From assembly GCA_012862575.1 (NCBI GenBank), contig BLSF01000042.1:186001-250000 (forward strand): a stretch of DNA of 64,000 nt. The letters run 5' to 3'. This DNA comes from Parietichytrium sp. I65-24A (Eukaryota; Sar; Bigyra; Thraustochytrida; Thraustochytriidae). The translations under genes and the position numbers were made by a program. Below the pieces are notes generated by a model. The model ran no database searches and was not told the DNA's origin. It saw nothing but the letters and a program-made list of their open reading frames with translations. Shown piece after piece: positions 30,463-40,745 of the stretch (position 1 is the stretch's first letter; every line of letters begins with the position of its first letter).

Positions 30463-30797
30463 TCTTTCATCTGGATATACTTGTCAAATTAGTAGAAACA
30501 AAGCAGGTATCTGACTTTTTCTCGTTCAAAGACGAGTGGGAACAGGGAATTCACAGCAAGGGCAAGGAAAAAGAAAGAAAGGACTGTTGCATCAGCTTCA
30601 GCCCGACCCGGATTTTTGGTAGCAAATGTTAAAGGATTTCAATCTATAAATTTCCAATGCAAATTTAAACATTTTAAAGCACAAGCTATCTATCTTCGGA
30701 GCCCACTGTCAAATATTGCCGCCTCCCCAAACAACAAACCGACAGCGAGGCTCAACACCTTGAGCCTTTGCCTTTCACCGAAAAAGAAAATGCGCAA
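30463..30797. other. Convergent 3' intergenic region
   Basis: 335 bp between two stops, AT-rich in the middle. No gene. Confidence 0.5.
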
Positions 30798-32411
30798 TCA
30801 CTCCAGCGGGACCTCGTCCGGCCGCGAAGGTGAGCATGAAGCAAACAGCGCGTTCATGACACGGTAGCTCTCCACAATATCAATCACCGAAGAAATTGTC
30901 CCCATCACAAACGTTCCTCCCGCTGTTAGCAACAACAGCACGTAGACAACCCACTGGCCCGCCGAAATTGGCTCCCCTGCTTTCTTCTTCGAGCCAATGG
31001 AGCACGCGACCGGAAAAATCACGCCGAGAAACGGAATCTGGAAGTTTCCGATGAACGAAATTAACTGGTTGATCATCGGAATCCCATTTGCGACAACATA
31101 GGTCACGAGGAGACAACAGAATGAGAACAAGAGCCACCTCACACGAGACGCCCTTCTCCCGCGGTGCTCGCGGCGGGCGCAGATGCGGTGATGAAGCCAC
31201 AGTTGCAGAGGATGGATATTGAGAAAGTAGTTCACGAAGACGTGTATACAGAGTGCAATATTGGCTACTCGCGAGAGAATGCTATTTGCAGGGAGCAAGT
31301 CCATAACAAACACATTGGTAAGATTTCCAATGCGCAAGTAAGACACTGATGCAAACACAAAGTAGGTCGCAAAAATTGTGCAGTTCGCTGCAATCAATGT
31401 CTTAGGAAATTTGTCCACATCGCGCATCTCTGCCAAAAACTGAAGGTATAGATCCGTGCCCACCTGCGAAAACAAGTACTGCAGGTTAGAAGTCGAAGCA
31501 TCGTTCAATATCAGTACCATGGGCGCAAATGCGCGCAGGACTGCGCAAGTCGGTCTCTTCGTTCCCGTTACTTACAAAAGCAAAGACGACCTTACTAAAG
31601 GCCAAAAAGAACGAGCTCCAAGTGATGCCTGAGTTGTACGCAACTGTCTCTGCAGGCCCATTCGCAATCATCTCAGAAGCAAAGACGCCTACCACGATCA
31701 GCATTGCCACCACGATTGTCAAGATGCTCACGATCACCATCCACCGCATTCTGGCCCAACAAGGACGGTCCGCACGTTAGCGACAAGATAAGAAAGCCCC
31801 CCAGATCACCTCTGCCGCGCAACTTACGAGTGAAAAGACTGCAACTGCATGAAAGGAAAGACAAACGCGGCAATGATCGCCGACCAGATTGGCAAGCACC
31901 ATTCCACCACCCCCTCGAAAACGTTCTGCAGCGATTCTGCTGCCACCAACAACAAGCTCGCCGTAAACATGATCAGGTAACTGTACAGCACAAAGTTCAC
32001 AAAATCCGCGTAGATCTTTGTCCGAAACACCACGAACGACAGCTCCGCCGGGCCGTGGCCCCCTCTGAACAGCAGGCTCGCTCTAAAGTACAGGAGTCCA
32101 CAATAGTGATTCGCCGCCGCATAGATCACAAACGCCATGGCGCAAGGCGCCCATCCCAACCTCGCGAAAGAATCACTTAACGTCAAAACCCCGATGCCAA
32201 TCGTGCACGCAAGGAGGTTCATGTACACCGTCCATGCTGGCGACACGCGCAGAGGCTCAAAGTCCTGGAGGTTGTCGAAGTACCCGTCGCCGCCCACGGA
32301 CACCGCTTCCTCCGCAGCCTCGGGGCGCTCCACATTGAGGGGCTCCAGCTGCGAAGAGGAGAGCATGGAGCGCTCCGCGTCATCTGCGGCGGACTCGTGC
32401 GCGTCCAACAT
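30798..32411 (-). CDS. Amino-acid transporter, AAAP/SLC36-38 type, spliced
   Basis: Three exons on the minus strand: 32411-31828, 31750-31576 and 31463-30798, giving 474 aa. The first junction completes a Ser codon (TC|A) and the second is in phase 0, restoring a typical VVFAFVGTDLYLQFLAEM transporter helix. The AAAP family moves amino acids with H+ or Na+. The N-terminal 55 residues are acidic and cytosolic, then TM1 follows with the family's NLLACTIGIGVLTLS motif, and about eleven hydrophobic segments are visible (for example AIIAAFVFPFMQL, TIVVAMLIVVGVF, QWVVYVLLLLTAGGTFVMG). The start is the first ATG of exon 1 (MLDAHESA) close to a CT-rich tract. Substrate cannot be read from sequence. 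Upstream, the VWA8 gene ends 345 bp before this start on the same strand. Confidence 0.85.
31464..31575 (-). other. Intron 2 of the amino-acid transporter
   Basis: 112 bp, GTAAGT donor and CGCAG acceptor, phase 0. It contains frames in reading phase that would otherwise insert non-membrane residues in a helix, which supports its removal. Confidence 0.85.
31751..31827 (-). other. Intron 1 of the amino-acid transporter
   Basis: 77 bp, GTAAGT donor and GCCAG acceptor, splitting a Ser codon after its second base. Confidence 0.85.
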
Positions 32412-32756
32412 GGCCCCTGGCTGCTGACAGACTTCTCTCTCTCTCTCTCTCTGTCTCTCTGATGTCTCTGATGGGTGAGTGCACGTGTACACAGTGTACA
32501 CAGTCAGTATCTTATCCTCTTATCATCTCTTATCTTCTTTGACGCCTACTGGCGGTATTGGGTGCCGGTACCGGTATCATCCGGTATCCCCCGGTATCCC
32601 AAGTATAGAAAAATGAGGCTCGTTGTTCATGAATAATGTGCTCGACAGTGCTCGACAGAAAAGAAAAGGCGGCGGCGACCTAGCCAGCTGTATCCAAAAG
32701 GGATGTTTTTCTTTCTAAATTGAACAGATTTGTTTGCCGACGAGTTGGGTTAGTTA
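32412..32756. other. Intergenic between VWA8 and the transporter
   Basis: 345 bp from the VWA8 stop to the transporter start on the minus strand. It has a CT-rich run at 32432-32460 (GA-rich on the gene strand) 21 bp upstream of the transporter ATG, and GGTACCGGTATC-type repeats at about 32565-32602. Confidence 0.6.
32432..32460. repeat. (CT)n microsatellite
   Basis: About 10 CT units then CTGTCTCTCT. On the transporter's strand this is a GA repeat just before the start codon. Confidence 0.9.
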
Positions 32757-35700
32757 TCAGAATTGCTTGGTGGCTTCGTGAAAAATCTCGGAGAGGACCG
32801 ATGGCAACTTGGATGGGTCCAAGCAGACGTGACCTTTTCCGAGCGGAAGAGCTTTGGAGAGCCACTCGCTGGCGCTCGGTTCAGCAATGAATATGGCGTG
32901 CGCGTTCACGTCTGGGTTCGAGGCGAGGATCGAACCAAACTCCTTCGGACTTATGTTGTATCGACCTAGGTTCGCATCCGATAGAAGAATTACAAAATAG
33001 TCGTCACCATCTTGTTCGCTCACAGCCTTGATGGCCAACTTTGCGGCCTCAAGAGTGTTGTCTCCAGTCACTGCAGAGCGAGCGTTTGCAACTATTTTTC
33101 CACAAATCTCTCGGCGCTCACCAACGCTTGGCCATTCCCCAAACTTGATTAGGGGCATGTCGGGCGATGTACCAGAATGACATGTCATTGCGACGCTGTA
33201 CTTGTGTCGATATGGATCCAGGCACTCCATGAGCATAACGACAGCGTCCACCATGTGCGTGAGTCTATCGTCGTTTGCGCGAGCCATGCTAGCGCTCGTG
33301 TCCAGCACAAATATCATCTGCTTTGGCTTTTCTTGAAACAAACCAAATACCTTGTCTGGCTCCCCGCGTTGCTTGTAGATTTGCGCGTCGCCAGTGAGGC
33401 CATGGACAAGTTTGTCATCATCGATTTCGCCCTGCGGTTTGTTTGAGAGCCAAACTCGCTCTTTTTCTTTCGCATCTTGAGCTTCGAGAACTAACTTGAG
33501 CTCTTTGATCTGTTTTGCGACCCTTTCCTTAGCCTCATTAAACAGAGCTGTGCCACGCCCAGAGCCTTCAGAGAAATCCTTCAAAGAAAGGCGCTTGCGC
33601 TGTTCCTCAAGAATTTGGTCCCCAAGCTTTTCCTTCTCTCTCAACTCCTCCATGAAAGACTTGGCCTGCTCGGGTGTAACTGGCAGGCCTTGGCTGACTC
33701 GTTCAGCAACCTCCATTTTTGACAGTGCCTCGAGATGAGCCAGCGAATAACCGCCCCAGCCATCGCTTCGATCGATAGGAGCGCCATCGCCTCCACCTCC
33801 CCCCCCACCTGTTCCGCCGCTGCCTCCAATTCCAGGCCCGCCCTGACCGGCCCCTCCACCACCTCGACCACTACCCCATCCGCCTGTCCCTCCAGAGCCT
33901 CCTCGTACCGCGGAAGTTGCCTCAGACGCAACTGGCTGGTCCACGCTCGAAACGCCGCCACCAAGCGGTTCGTCGCTTGTGATGAACTCAATGTTGTCAT
34001 CAGAGCCGGACGTTTCCGGGGCTGAGAATTGGTCAAGCCATTTTTCCAAGGCGTCCTCTGCACTTGTGCGATCTACCTCAAGAACGATCACGGTCCCATC
34101 TCTGAGAAGGCACGCAACAGTTTCTTCTTGTCTTAGCCACGTCATGTCAACAACTGACTGCTTCAAATCTAAAAGTGCTTCTGTTTCCCGCCTCTCGTTC
34201 ATAATGCGGATCTGACTGTTTTCCAACCTCTCTACGGTGATACCGCCTGAAATGAGCTTGTTTGGAGAACGGAAAGGGGGTTCGCCAGTTGCGAGATTTC
34301 CAATTTGACAGAACACTGCTTGATGAGCCTCCTCATGAGGTGATCGGTCGCATAACCTCAAGTACTTGCCAGTTGCCGTCGATACCAAGGTAATTTCTCC
34401 AGGCCGAGATTCCACTACTTGGAACATCTCGTTTCTCGCGCCAGAGAATCTTGAGTTGACTGGTTTGTGACCCAGAAATTCTTCCGGTAGAGCAAATGAA
34501 TACGCATGAGTGCCGTTTGTAGACACAACCCAGCCTGAACCAACCTTTTTTGCAAGTAAAACAAATTGCTTTTCGCCCCACGGTACTAGCTCCACGTCAA
34601 CGCCTGTACCTACTAGTTTATCGATATTGATGTTTGTACTCTTGTCGAGCACCTCGCTTCCACAATCGTTGTGGCTGACAAAACGAGGTCTTCTAGAAAG
34701 TACTTGCACACCACAGCCTGCGTTGGATACAATGGATATGGGCTCAGCATTTCCTACCTCGCTAGAGTGGCCACACCAATTGAAGCGGAGCAATTCCTCC
34801 GTAAACTCTTGAAGCCGGCCCTCCTGCTTGCTTGTCCCCAAGCTGTGCTCCTTCAATGTGGTATCCAATAGGAATGACACATCCCGAAGCTTGATGGGGG
34901 TTGGTTCCGAAAACTCGAAAGTCGCGCTGGCGAGCTTGCTACGATGTAACGCAGCTGCAATCTGTTCATCACTCAAACGGACTTCTTTCGCTAGGTTCAC
35001 GACCACAGGGTTTCGAAGATCACCCCTGGAAATGAAAATACCGTTCGACGCAAATGTGTCCTGGATAGTTTCCATGGCATCGTCGTCCAAACGATCAAAG
35101 TCGAAGACATTGCTCAGCGCTGCTCTCAGGCCGTCTTTTGGGAACATCTCAATGTGTCGCGCAACTGCGGCAGCTTCCTGCGCAACGGGGACGGGAAGTT
35201 AGTAAAGCTGGGTTCAAGTTTGCGGAAAAGGTGAGCACCTCTCTTCACTTACCCTGGTCGAGTACGGGTATTTGAGAACACCGGCCTCGCAATGCTCCCT
35301 GAGCTGGTCAAAACTAAGCGCCAAGGCGCGCAGTTGCTGATCCCCAAGGGTCGGTGCAAGGGATTTGAGCAACAATTGCTGGTCCGCAAGCGATCCATTG
35401 CTTATAATGTGGGTTGAGAAGCAATCTGACAATGCATCGAAGAAATCGTTTCCTAGAAACGGATATCCGGGACGGTTTGCCAGACAGATCACGCGGAACT
35501 CTGGATGGGCTCTTATAAATTGTTCCTGCTCATTGCTCTTGCTCAACGGCATCGGATAGTCGCTTGGAACGATACGACGTCCGTCTGCCAAATACATTTC
35601 CCCATCAGTCAAAAGGCCCTTCAAAACACTCACCACCTCTACCGCAGCCTTGTCCGCTTCATCTAGCACCAGCACGTGGCCCTCTTGTACGGCCCGCACC

Positions 35701-38068
35701 AAAGGCGAATCTATGTAGACAATCTTTCCATCGACAAGCGTAGGTATCACAGTCAGACTGCTAACAGTGGAGTCCCGAGACAGCTGCAGATACTCACGCG
35801 GACGACGCATCAGTTCGAGCAGTCTATCAGTGATTTTGTTTTTGCCAGTACCTGCAAATAAACGACAAACGGGTATATTAGGGTAAATTCCCCGCTCCTG
35901 GCAGTGATGAATGTATGAGAAAACTTACCTTGATTCCCAATGAGCAAGACGTGGTCACCGGCCACAAGGTCTCGAGAAATTGACCTCATGTAAGCTTTCT
36001 GATGGGGCATGTCCACAAATCCGTCAACCTGAGGCACGAGCGCAAGTCTGGCAGCGTCAAGCGGTTGGTGCCGATCCGCTGACTCGGAGCCTTTGCTCTG
36101 GTCAAAAGCAGACAGTGTTCTCGAGATGTCTTCTGCCTCCTGGTGCTGCGCTGTGGCTCCGTCCTCGAAGGCGCTTCGGAGAGCATGGCTTCTGAATGGA
36201 ATCATCAAATTTCTCCGGAGCAGATTGTCCAAGTTTTCGCCACGCGTTACAGCTGCAATGATTCTAAGCATTTGGGTGACTGACAGCTGAAGATCTTGCT
36301 TCAGTTTCGTTGCTTCGGTGCTAACTACCTTCTCCACACCTTGCGCATCAGACTGTATAAAATTCATTCCAATATTTCTAGACTCGATTGCAGAAAACAC
36401 TTTCTCCAGGTCTGCCATTGGGATGGAAAGTCCATGTTTATGCTGAAGGAGTGCTTCGAAGAGCTGCAAAGCTTCTCCGCGGGTGTACTGGGGTACATCA
36501 AAGAACGAAAACATGGTCAAAACTTCAGCGCTCATCCAGTCCGACTTTTTGGATTGGTTTGGGGGATGGGCAAGCGCGACAAGGCAAAAGTCCTCGTGCA
36601 CTCGAAACACGCCTTGCGTACTAAGCCCCTCACGTTCAATAGCATCGTATCGATCATGGCGGAGGAGTCTTGTGCCGTCAGCGAGCACGAGATCTCGTTC
36701 GTGAAGCAGGTGACCAAGACTTGCGATTGTATCGGCTCGTAGCTTGTCAATCCCATCCAAGATTAGCACTTGCCCATCAATCGCAGCCTTGACAAGCGGT
36801 GAATATCGCCAAGTCGTTCTTCCCGACTGATCTGTAGCTCTGGTCACAGTGAGGTCTCTCGATGACATGTCCTTATAGCAATGAAGAACAGACATGGGCC
36901 GAGATAACTCATTCGCAATTTCCGTCGCTATCTTCGTTTTCCCGGATCCCGGCCCGCCAATCAAACATATATTCGACACCTTGCCCGCCTTCAGCTCATG
37001 AAGCATACCATCCACCACCGATTTGATCTTTGGTGTTTCCATCAGTCCACCACGCTGAGCAAATGTTGAAGTGGCGGCCTCTGCTCGGTTGGGTACTTGC
37101 AATGAAACGTCACCGCCTTTTTCTTCGGTTCGGAGTGAGGCTGTTATCTGCTTGAAAAGTCGCATGGGCTCATCAGAACCGCGAAAGAGATGTTGAGCGG
37201 GGAAGCAGCGTTGCAATGCTTCAACGACAGCTGCTTCTGATTGACATGGCTTCAGCGATGCTGTCATTCGGGAAGCTGCGTTTTCTGGAAGGTAATTAAA
37301 CTTTTGATTGGCAGCTTCACCGGATCTCGACACTGCTCGAATGGCAGTCAGCAGCTCACTGATTTTAGGATTTAAATGGCCTTGCAAGGGATCCGGACTT
37401 GCGACAAAGCGGCACTGAAATCTTGATCGGAGGGGTGGATCCAAAGGGTAGCCGGGATAGGCTGGCACCGGTACTCCGAGCGCCATGACGCGAAAGTCTT
37501 CGTGAGCCCGTTCCATACCGAGTTCTCGACGGGCCACTTCCGCGGATATCCCAAGTTCTTTGAGCTTGGCATCAAATAGTTTCGGAGCCAGAAGCTTGCG
37601 GCCATCAAGCAAATTCATCTCGCGGTTCTCCAAGAGATTGTTGAGCGCTGGTAGTACATTCCGCTCTGCTTTTTCAATGCCGTCAAGCACTAGCACCCGT
37701 CCATGCAACGCCGCTTTCAGAGGGGCAGCATCCACAAACTCAATTGAGCCGTCAGCGCGGATCTCACGGCGTTGCTTCAAGTCTGACTCCGTCACATCTC
37801 TGCTCAAGACCACCATTTCACTCTCCAAGCCGAGCAGCTCGCACATTCCCAGCGCCAACCCTCTTCTCCAGCTTCCTGGCGCGCCAAGAATGAACACATC
37901 CTGGCCCAGAGCCAACTTTCTGCTCAGCCATCCAAGCTCGCGGCGCCAGGCAGCTCCCACGCCAGAGTCTCGCAATTCATCAGCCGCTGGAACATAATTG
38001 CGTGGCACAAGCGCACTACGAACTGGCCGAACCACGTGCTCCACCCCTCCCACGCGTACCTTGCGCAT
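32757..38068 (-). CDS. VWA8: VWA8-type AAA+ protein with vWA domain, spliced
   Basis: Three exons on the minus strand, 38068-35929, 35851-35253 and 35177-32757, give 1719 aa, close to human VWA8 (about 1900). It has three AAA+ modules: a degenerate P-loop LGAPGSWRRG (61-70) with VLVLDGIEKAERN, an intact P-loop GGPGSGKT (371-378), and GNQGTGKNK whose Gly714 codon is split by intron 1, followed by LVLDEADKA. GNQGTGKNKITDR and RPREYLQLSRD are VWA8 signatures. A Gly-rich linker (about 1339-1383) leads to the vWA domain with MIDAS motif DTSAS (Asp1539). VWA8 proteins are ATPases of mitochondria and peroxisomes. No long presequence is seen, but the Arg/Lys-rich N-terminus (MRKVRVGGVEHVVRPVR) may serve, and a stop lies two codons upstream in frame. 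It is divergent from MTH1 across 1 kb. Confidence 0.93.
35178..35252 (-). other. Intron 2 of VWA8
   Basis: 75 bp, GTAAGT donor and GCGCAG acceptor, phase 0. The splice joins YPYSTR to EAAAVARH as in the conserved YPYSTREV block. Confidence 0.88.
35852..35928 (-). other. Intron 1 of VWA8
   Basis: 77 bp, GTAAGT donor and TTGCAG acceptor. It splits Gly714 inside the third P-loop, and its removal restores GNQGTGKNK. Confidence 0.9.
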
Positions 38069-39080
38069 TGCTCACAAAGAGCACCAAACAAGTGCACACC
38101 TCTGCCAGCACACCCAGCCAGATCCAAGCAAGACGAGCCGCAAGATCGCTCCACCAAGCTCTGAATTCTGAATTCTGAATTCTGAATTCTGAATTCCGAG
38201 CTCCAAACTTTTGACTCCGCAAGCGACTCCCTTCTCCACTACCTCGACAACACACAGAGCCAAAATCCTTTAACTCAACTAAACTCAACTAAACTCAAGT
38301 CAACTATTGGCGCTTGACAGTGCCTAGTGCCCAGTGCCCAGTGCGCAGCGGGTACTAACTTACAGCTCTGTCTTACCGACTGCGATGCGCAGCAGATTTG
38401 GCGATGTACACGGGGTGGCTGGGAGTTGTGTGAGTAAACTTAAGTAACTTACTGTGAGTTCTGTGAGTGAGGCACTCCTTCACTGCACGGTAACTTACGT
38501 ATTTCTCCCACTTACAAGGGGAGCTAATAATTTTGAGATGTTCAGCAGCTACGTCTTTCGATTAAACAACGCATAACTAGAGAAACATGAGAAACTGTAC
38601 CAGTGTCCCCTACCCCTTCGTACTCCCAACTTTCAATGGCTGTCACCTCAGACTCTACATTTATACGCAACCGGCATGCACACCTCGAGTACTGTTATTC
38701 AAGATGAACAATCAGAAGCTTCAGCAGCATTCTTACGTGCAGTGTTTACCAACTCCTACGGACCATTCAAATATTTGAATTTTTCATTCATTTTCAGAGC
38801 CATGTTGATTTCAATCTTGAGAAAATGAGCTATAGTTGGGGAGAAGGAGACGTGCGAAAGTTGCGAAAGCCCTTTTGCACCGAAGTTTGCGTCGGTGAAT
38901 TGGCCCATACACGCGTCTGCTCCTGTTGAGGCAAAGAGTAATCAGAGTAAACAAAGTAAACAGATAGATCGTCGCCGGCCAACTCGGGAAAGGAACAAGT
39001 TTGCTCAGCGATCCTCGAGCGGGAGAAGTGGGAGAAGGTGCGAAGTGGAGTCCTAAGGAAGAACGGCCAAGATTGCGGGG
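38069..39080. other. Divergent intergenic region VWA8/MTH1
   Basis: 1 kb. A TGAATTC array lies at 38161-38197, 93 bp upstream of VWA8. AACTAAACTCAA repeats are at about 38268-38300, and GTGCCCA repeats near 38322-38345. GAGTAAAC-like repeats at about 38936-38962 lie on the MTH1 side. No gene is visible. Confidence 0.6.
38161..38197. repeat. TGAATTC heptamer array
   Basis: Five 7-bp units of TGAATTC; on the VWA8 strand it reads GAATTCA, the same word as the array at 24685-24710. Confidence 0.95.
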
Positions 39081-39596
39081 ATGGCGCTGCGAACAGAAAA
39101 GATGCTGTGCACAGAGCTCACGAATGGTTTCGTGGTGCAAGGAGGGAGGGTGCTTCTTGGTATGAAGAAACGAGGGTTTGGCCAGGGGAAATGGAATGGT
39201 TTTGGCGGCAAACTTGAGTCGGGAGAAACTCCATTGGAAGCTGCGCAAAGAGAGTTTGAAGAGGAAGCCGGTGTTCGAATGGTAGATCCGCAGCTGGTCG
39301 GGAAAGTCTCTTACACCTACGTTGGCATGGACAAGAAGCTGTTGGTGAATGTGTTCAAGGCGACAAGCATGACGCCGCTCGAGCCTATCGAGACCGAGGA
39401 GATGAGACCGGCATGGTTTCCCGTCGAAAGTGTGCCATTTGAAGAGATGTGGGGCGACGACACATTTTGGTTTCCGCAGCTGCTTTCGGAGAACCGCTTC
39501 GTGGCTCGTTTCGACTTTGACTCGGACATGAAAACCATTCTTGCCAAAGAGGTGACCCCTCTTTTGCCAGAGCAGTCAATGCCAGACTGGCTGTAA
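39081..39596 (+). CDS. NUDT1: MTH1/NUDT1-type 8-oxo-dGTP Nudix hydrolase
   Basis: A 171-aa single-exon protein. The family hydrolyses oxidised purine nucleoside triphosphates such as 8-oxo-dGTP to the monophosphate and so cleans the dNTP pool. The Nudix box GX5EX7REUXEEXGU is complete at residues 43-65 (G43, E49, R57-E58, E61-E62, G64). MTH1-specific blocks are also present: KRGFGQGKWNGFGGK in front of the box, and ETEEMRPAWFPVESVPFEEMW with WFPQLL after it. These hold the Asp/Glu and Trp that bind the base in the human enzyme. The start ATG has good context (GGGG before, G after). Cytosolic; no presequence is visible. A long antisense frame over it is a shadow. Confidence 0.93.
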   Translation: MALRTEKMLCTELTNGFVVQGGRVLLGMKKRGFGQGKWNGFGGKLESGETPLEAAQREFEEEAGVRMVDPQLVGKVSYTYVGMDKKLLVNVFKATSMTPLEPIETEEMRPAWFPVESVPFEEMWGDDTFWFPQLLSENRFVARFDFDSDMKTILAKEVTPLLPEQSMPDWL

Positions 39597-40144
39597 ACGA
39601 ATTTCTGCTTATGTCCTTTACGTGTTCCAATATCAACAAAAAAATTCCGGTTCTTTGGTTGTGCCTATCGTCATCGAGCTTTGAAGAGCTCCTCGTTCAA
39701 GCTAGAGCTCTCGGAGAATTCAAGTCTGCATTGTGAGAGAGTACTCACACATACCTACTAGAAAGTGGTTTCTTGTATTGTTTCGAGATAAAGTTTTGTC
39801 TTTATGTTCAATTGAATTGAACGTGCGCTTTCCAGATATCTCTTGATTGATCAAGAACAATCAATCGCAAGCCCGAATAGCAGACAACTCCTGGTGTCAT
39901 CAAGGGCCTGAAACCTGTCGAGTTAGTTGACAGTGAAGTGGTTGTAGCTGCTAGTCGAATGTCCTAATCTACTAGTCTAGAGCCTAGAACTCCAACGGCC
40001 TTCTTCCATAGTGCGCCATGTCTCTTGAGTCAAAGGCTTCAAGTTGCCAACCAGACCAAGCTCGAGCGGACGAGCGGACGCGGGACAGCTGGACAACTGC
40101 ACGGCGGATGAGCAGAATACCTTCACATTGTCGGCAAAGAAAAA
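39597..40144. other. Intergenic, nothing recognised
   Basis: 548 bp between two same-strand genes; AT-rich, with AATCAATC-type words near 39845-39875. No gene or RNA is seen. Confidence 0.5.
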
Positions 40145-40603
40145 ATGCGCTGGGCAGCAGCTCAACAATTGCTAGTACTTATCCTTGCAATATTTGTGGA
40201 GATATGTAGTGTTGGCGCAAGCAGCTGTTACACACTGCAGTCCGGCAGCATCGTCGACAACAAGTCCGGCATCCCGCTTGCTGTTTGCCAGCCCCAAGGC
40301 AGCGTAAATGATTGCAGTCATTGCACGCATGCTGGAAGCCGAACGTCGTGTTGGAAGCTGGAGTCTAGATGCACAGGAGAATCGCTTCAGGAATACTATC
40401 GGCTAGAGAACTGGGGGTTTGACTCTGCCAGCGAGTGGACGCAGAACTATGACCTGACCGGCAACTTTATGTACATGAGCGTAGTCTGCAAGGACCGCAA
40501 TGGAGGTTATTGCTTTGAAGAAGTTGACATCAGTCCCGCGCACACAAGAACAACCCCTTCTGCTCTCTTGATCGGTGTGCTTTGTTTCGTGGCGCGAAGA
40601 TGA
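40145..40603 (+). CDS. Small secreted Cys-rich protein
   Basis: A 152-aa protein with a clear signal peptide (MRWAAAQQLLVLILAIFVEICSVGA, cut near residue 25). The mature part is Cys-rich, about nine cysteines in 110 residues (CYTLQSG, AVCQPQG, DCSHC, SCWKLESRC, VVCKD, YCFE). The last 15 residues are hydrophobic (ALLIGVLCFVA) behind a small Thr/Ser patch, which could be a GPI-attachment tail, though a short Arg end follows. No family is recognised. Extracellular or cell-surface location is a firm reading of the signal peptide; function is unknown. It converges on the CNNM gene, 142 bp between stops. Confidence 0.65.
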   Translation: MRWAAAQQLLVLILAIFVEICSVGASSCYTLQSGSIVDNKSGIPLAVCQPQGSVNDCSHCTHAGSRTSCWKLESRCTGESLQEYYRLENWGFDSASEWTQNYDLTGNFMYMSVVCKDRNGGYCFEEVDISPAHTRTTPSALLIGVLCFVARR

Positions 40604-40745
40604 AGATGTAAAATATTAACCAACAGTAAAGTGTGCCCTGAAAAATAATTTTAAACAGTGAATACGTGTGAGCGCAATAAAGTTTGAGGCAGTGCTCTCG
40701 CGAAATGCTTGCGAGGCTGGGTGTCGATGACGTGTGCTTCTCCTG
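40604..40745. other. Convergent 3' intergenic region
   Basis: 142 bp between stops of the Cys-rich and CNNM genes; includes an AATAAA at about 40676 on the + strand. Confidence 0.45.
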
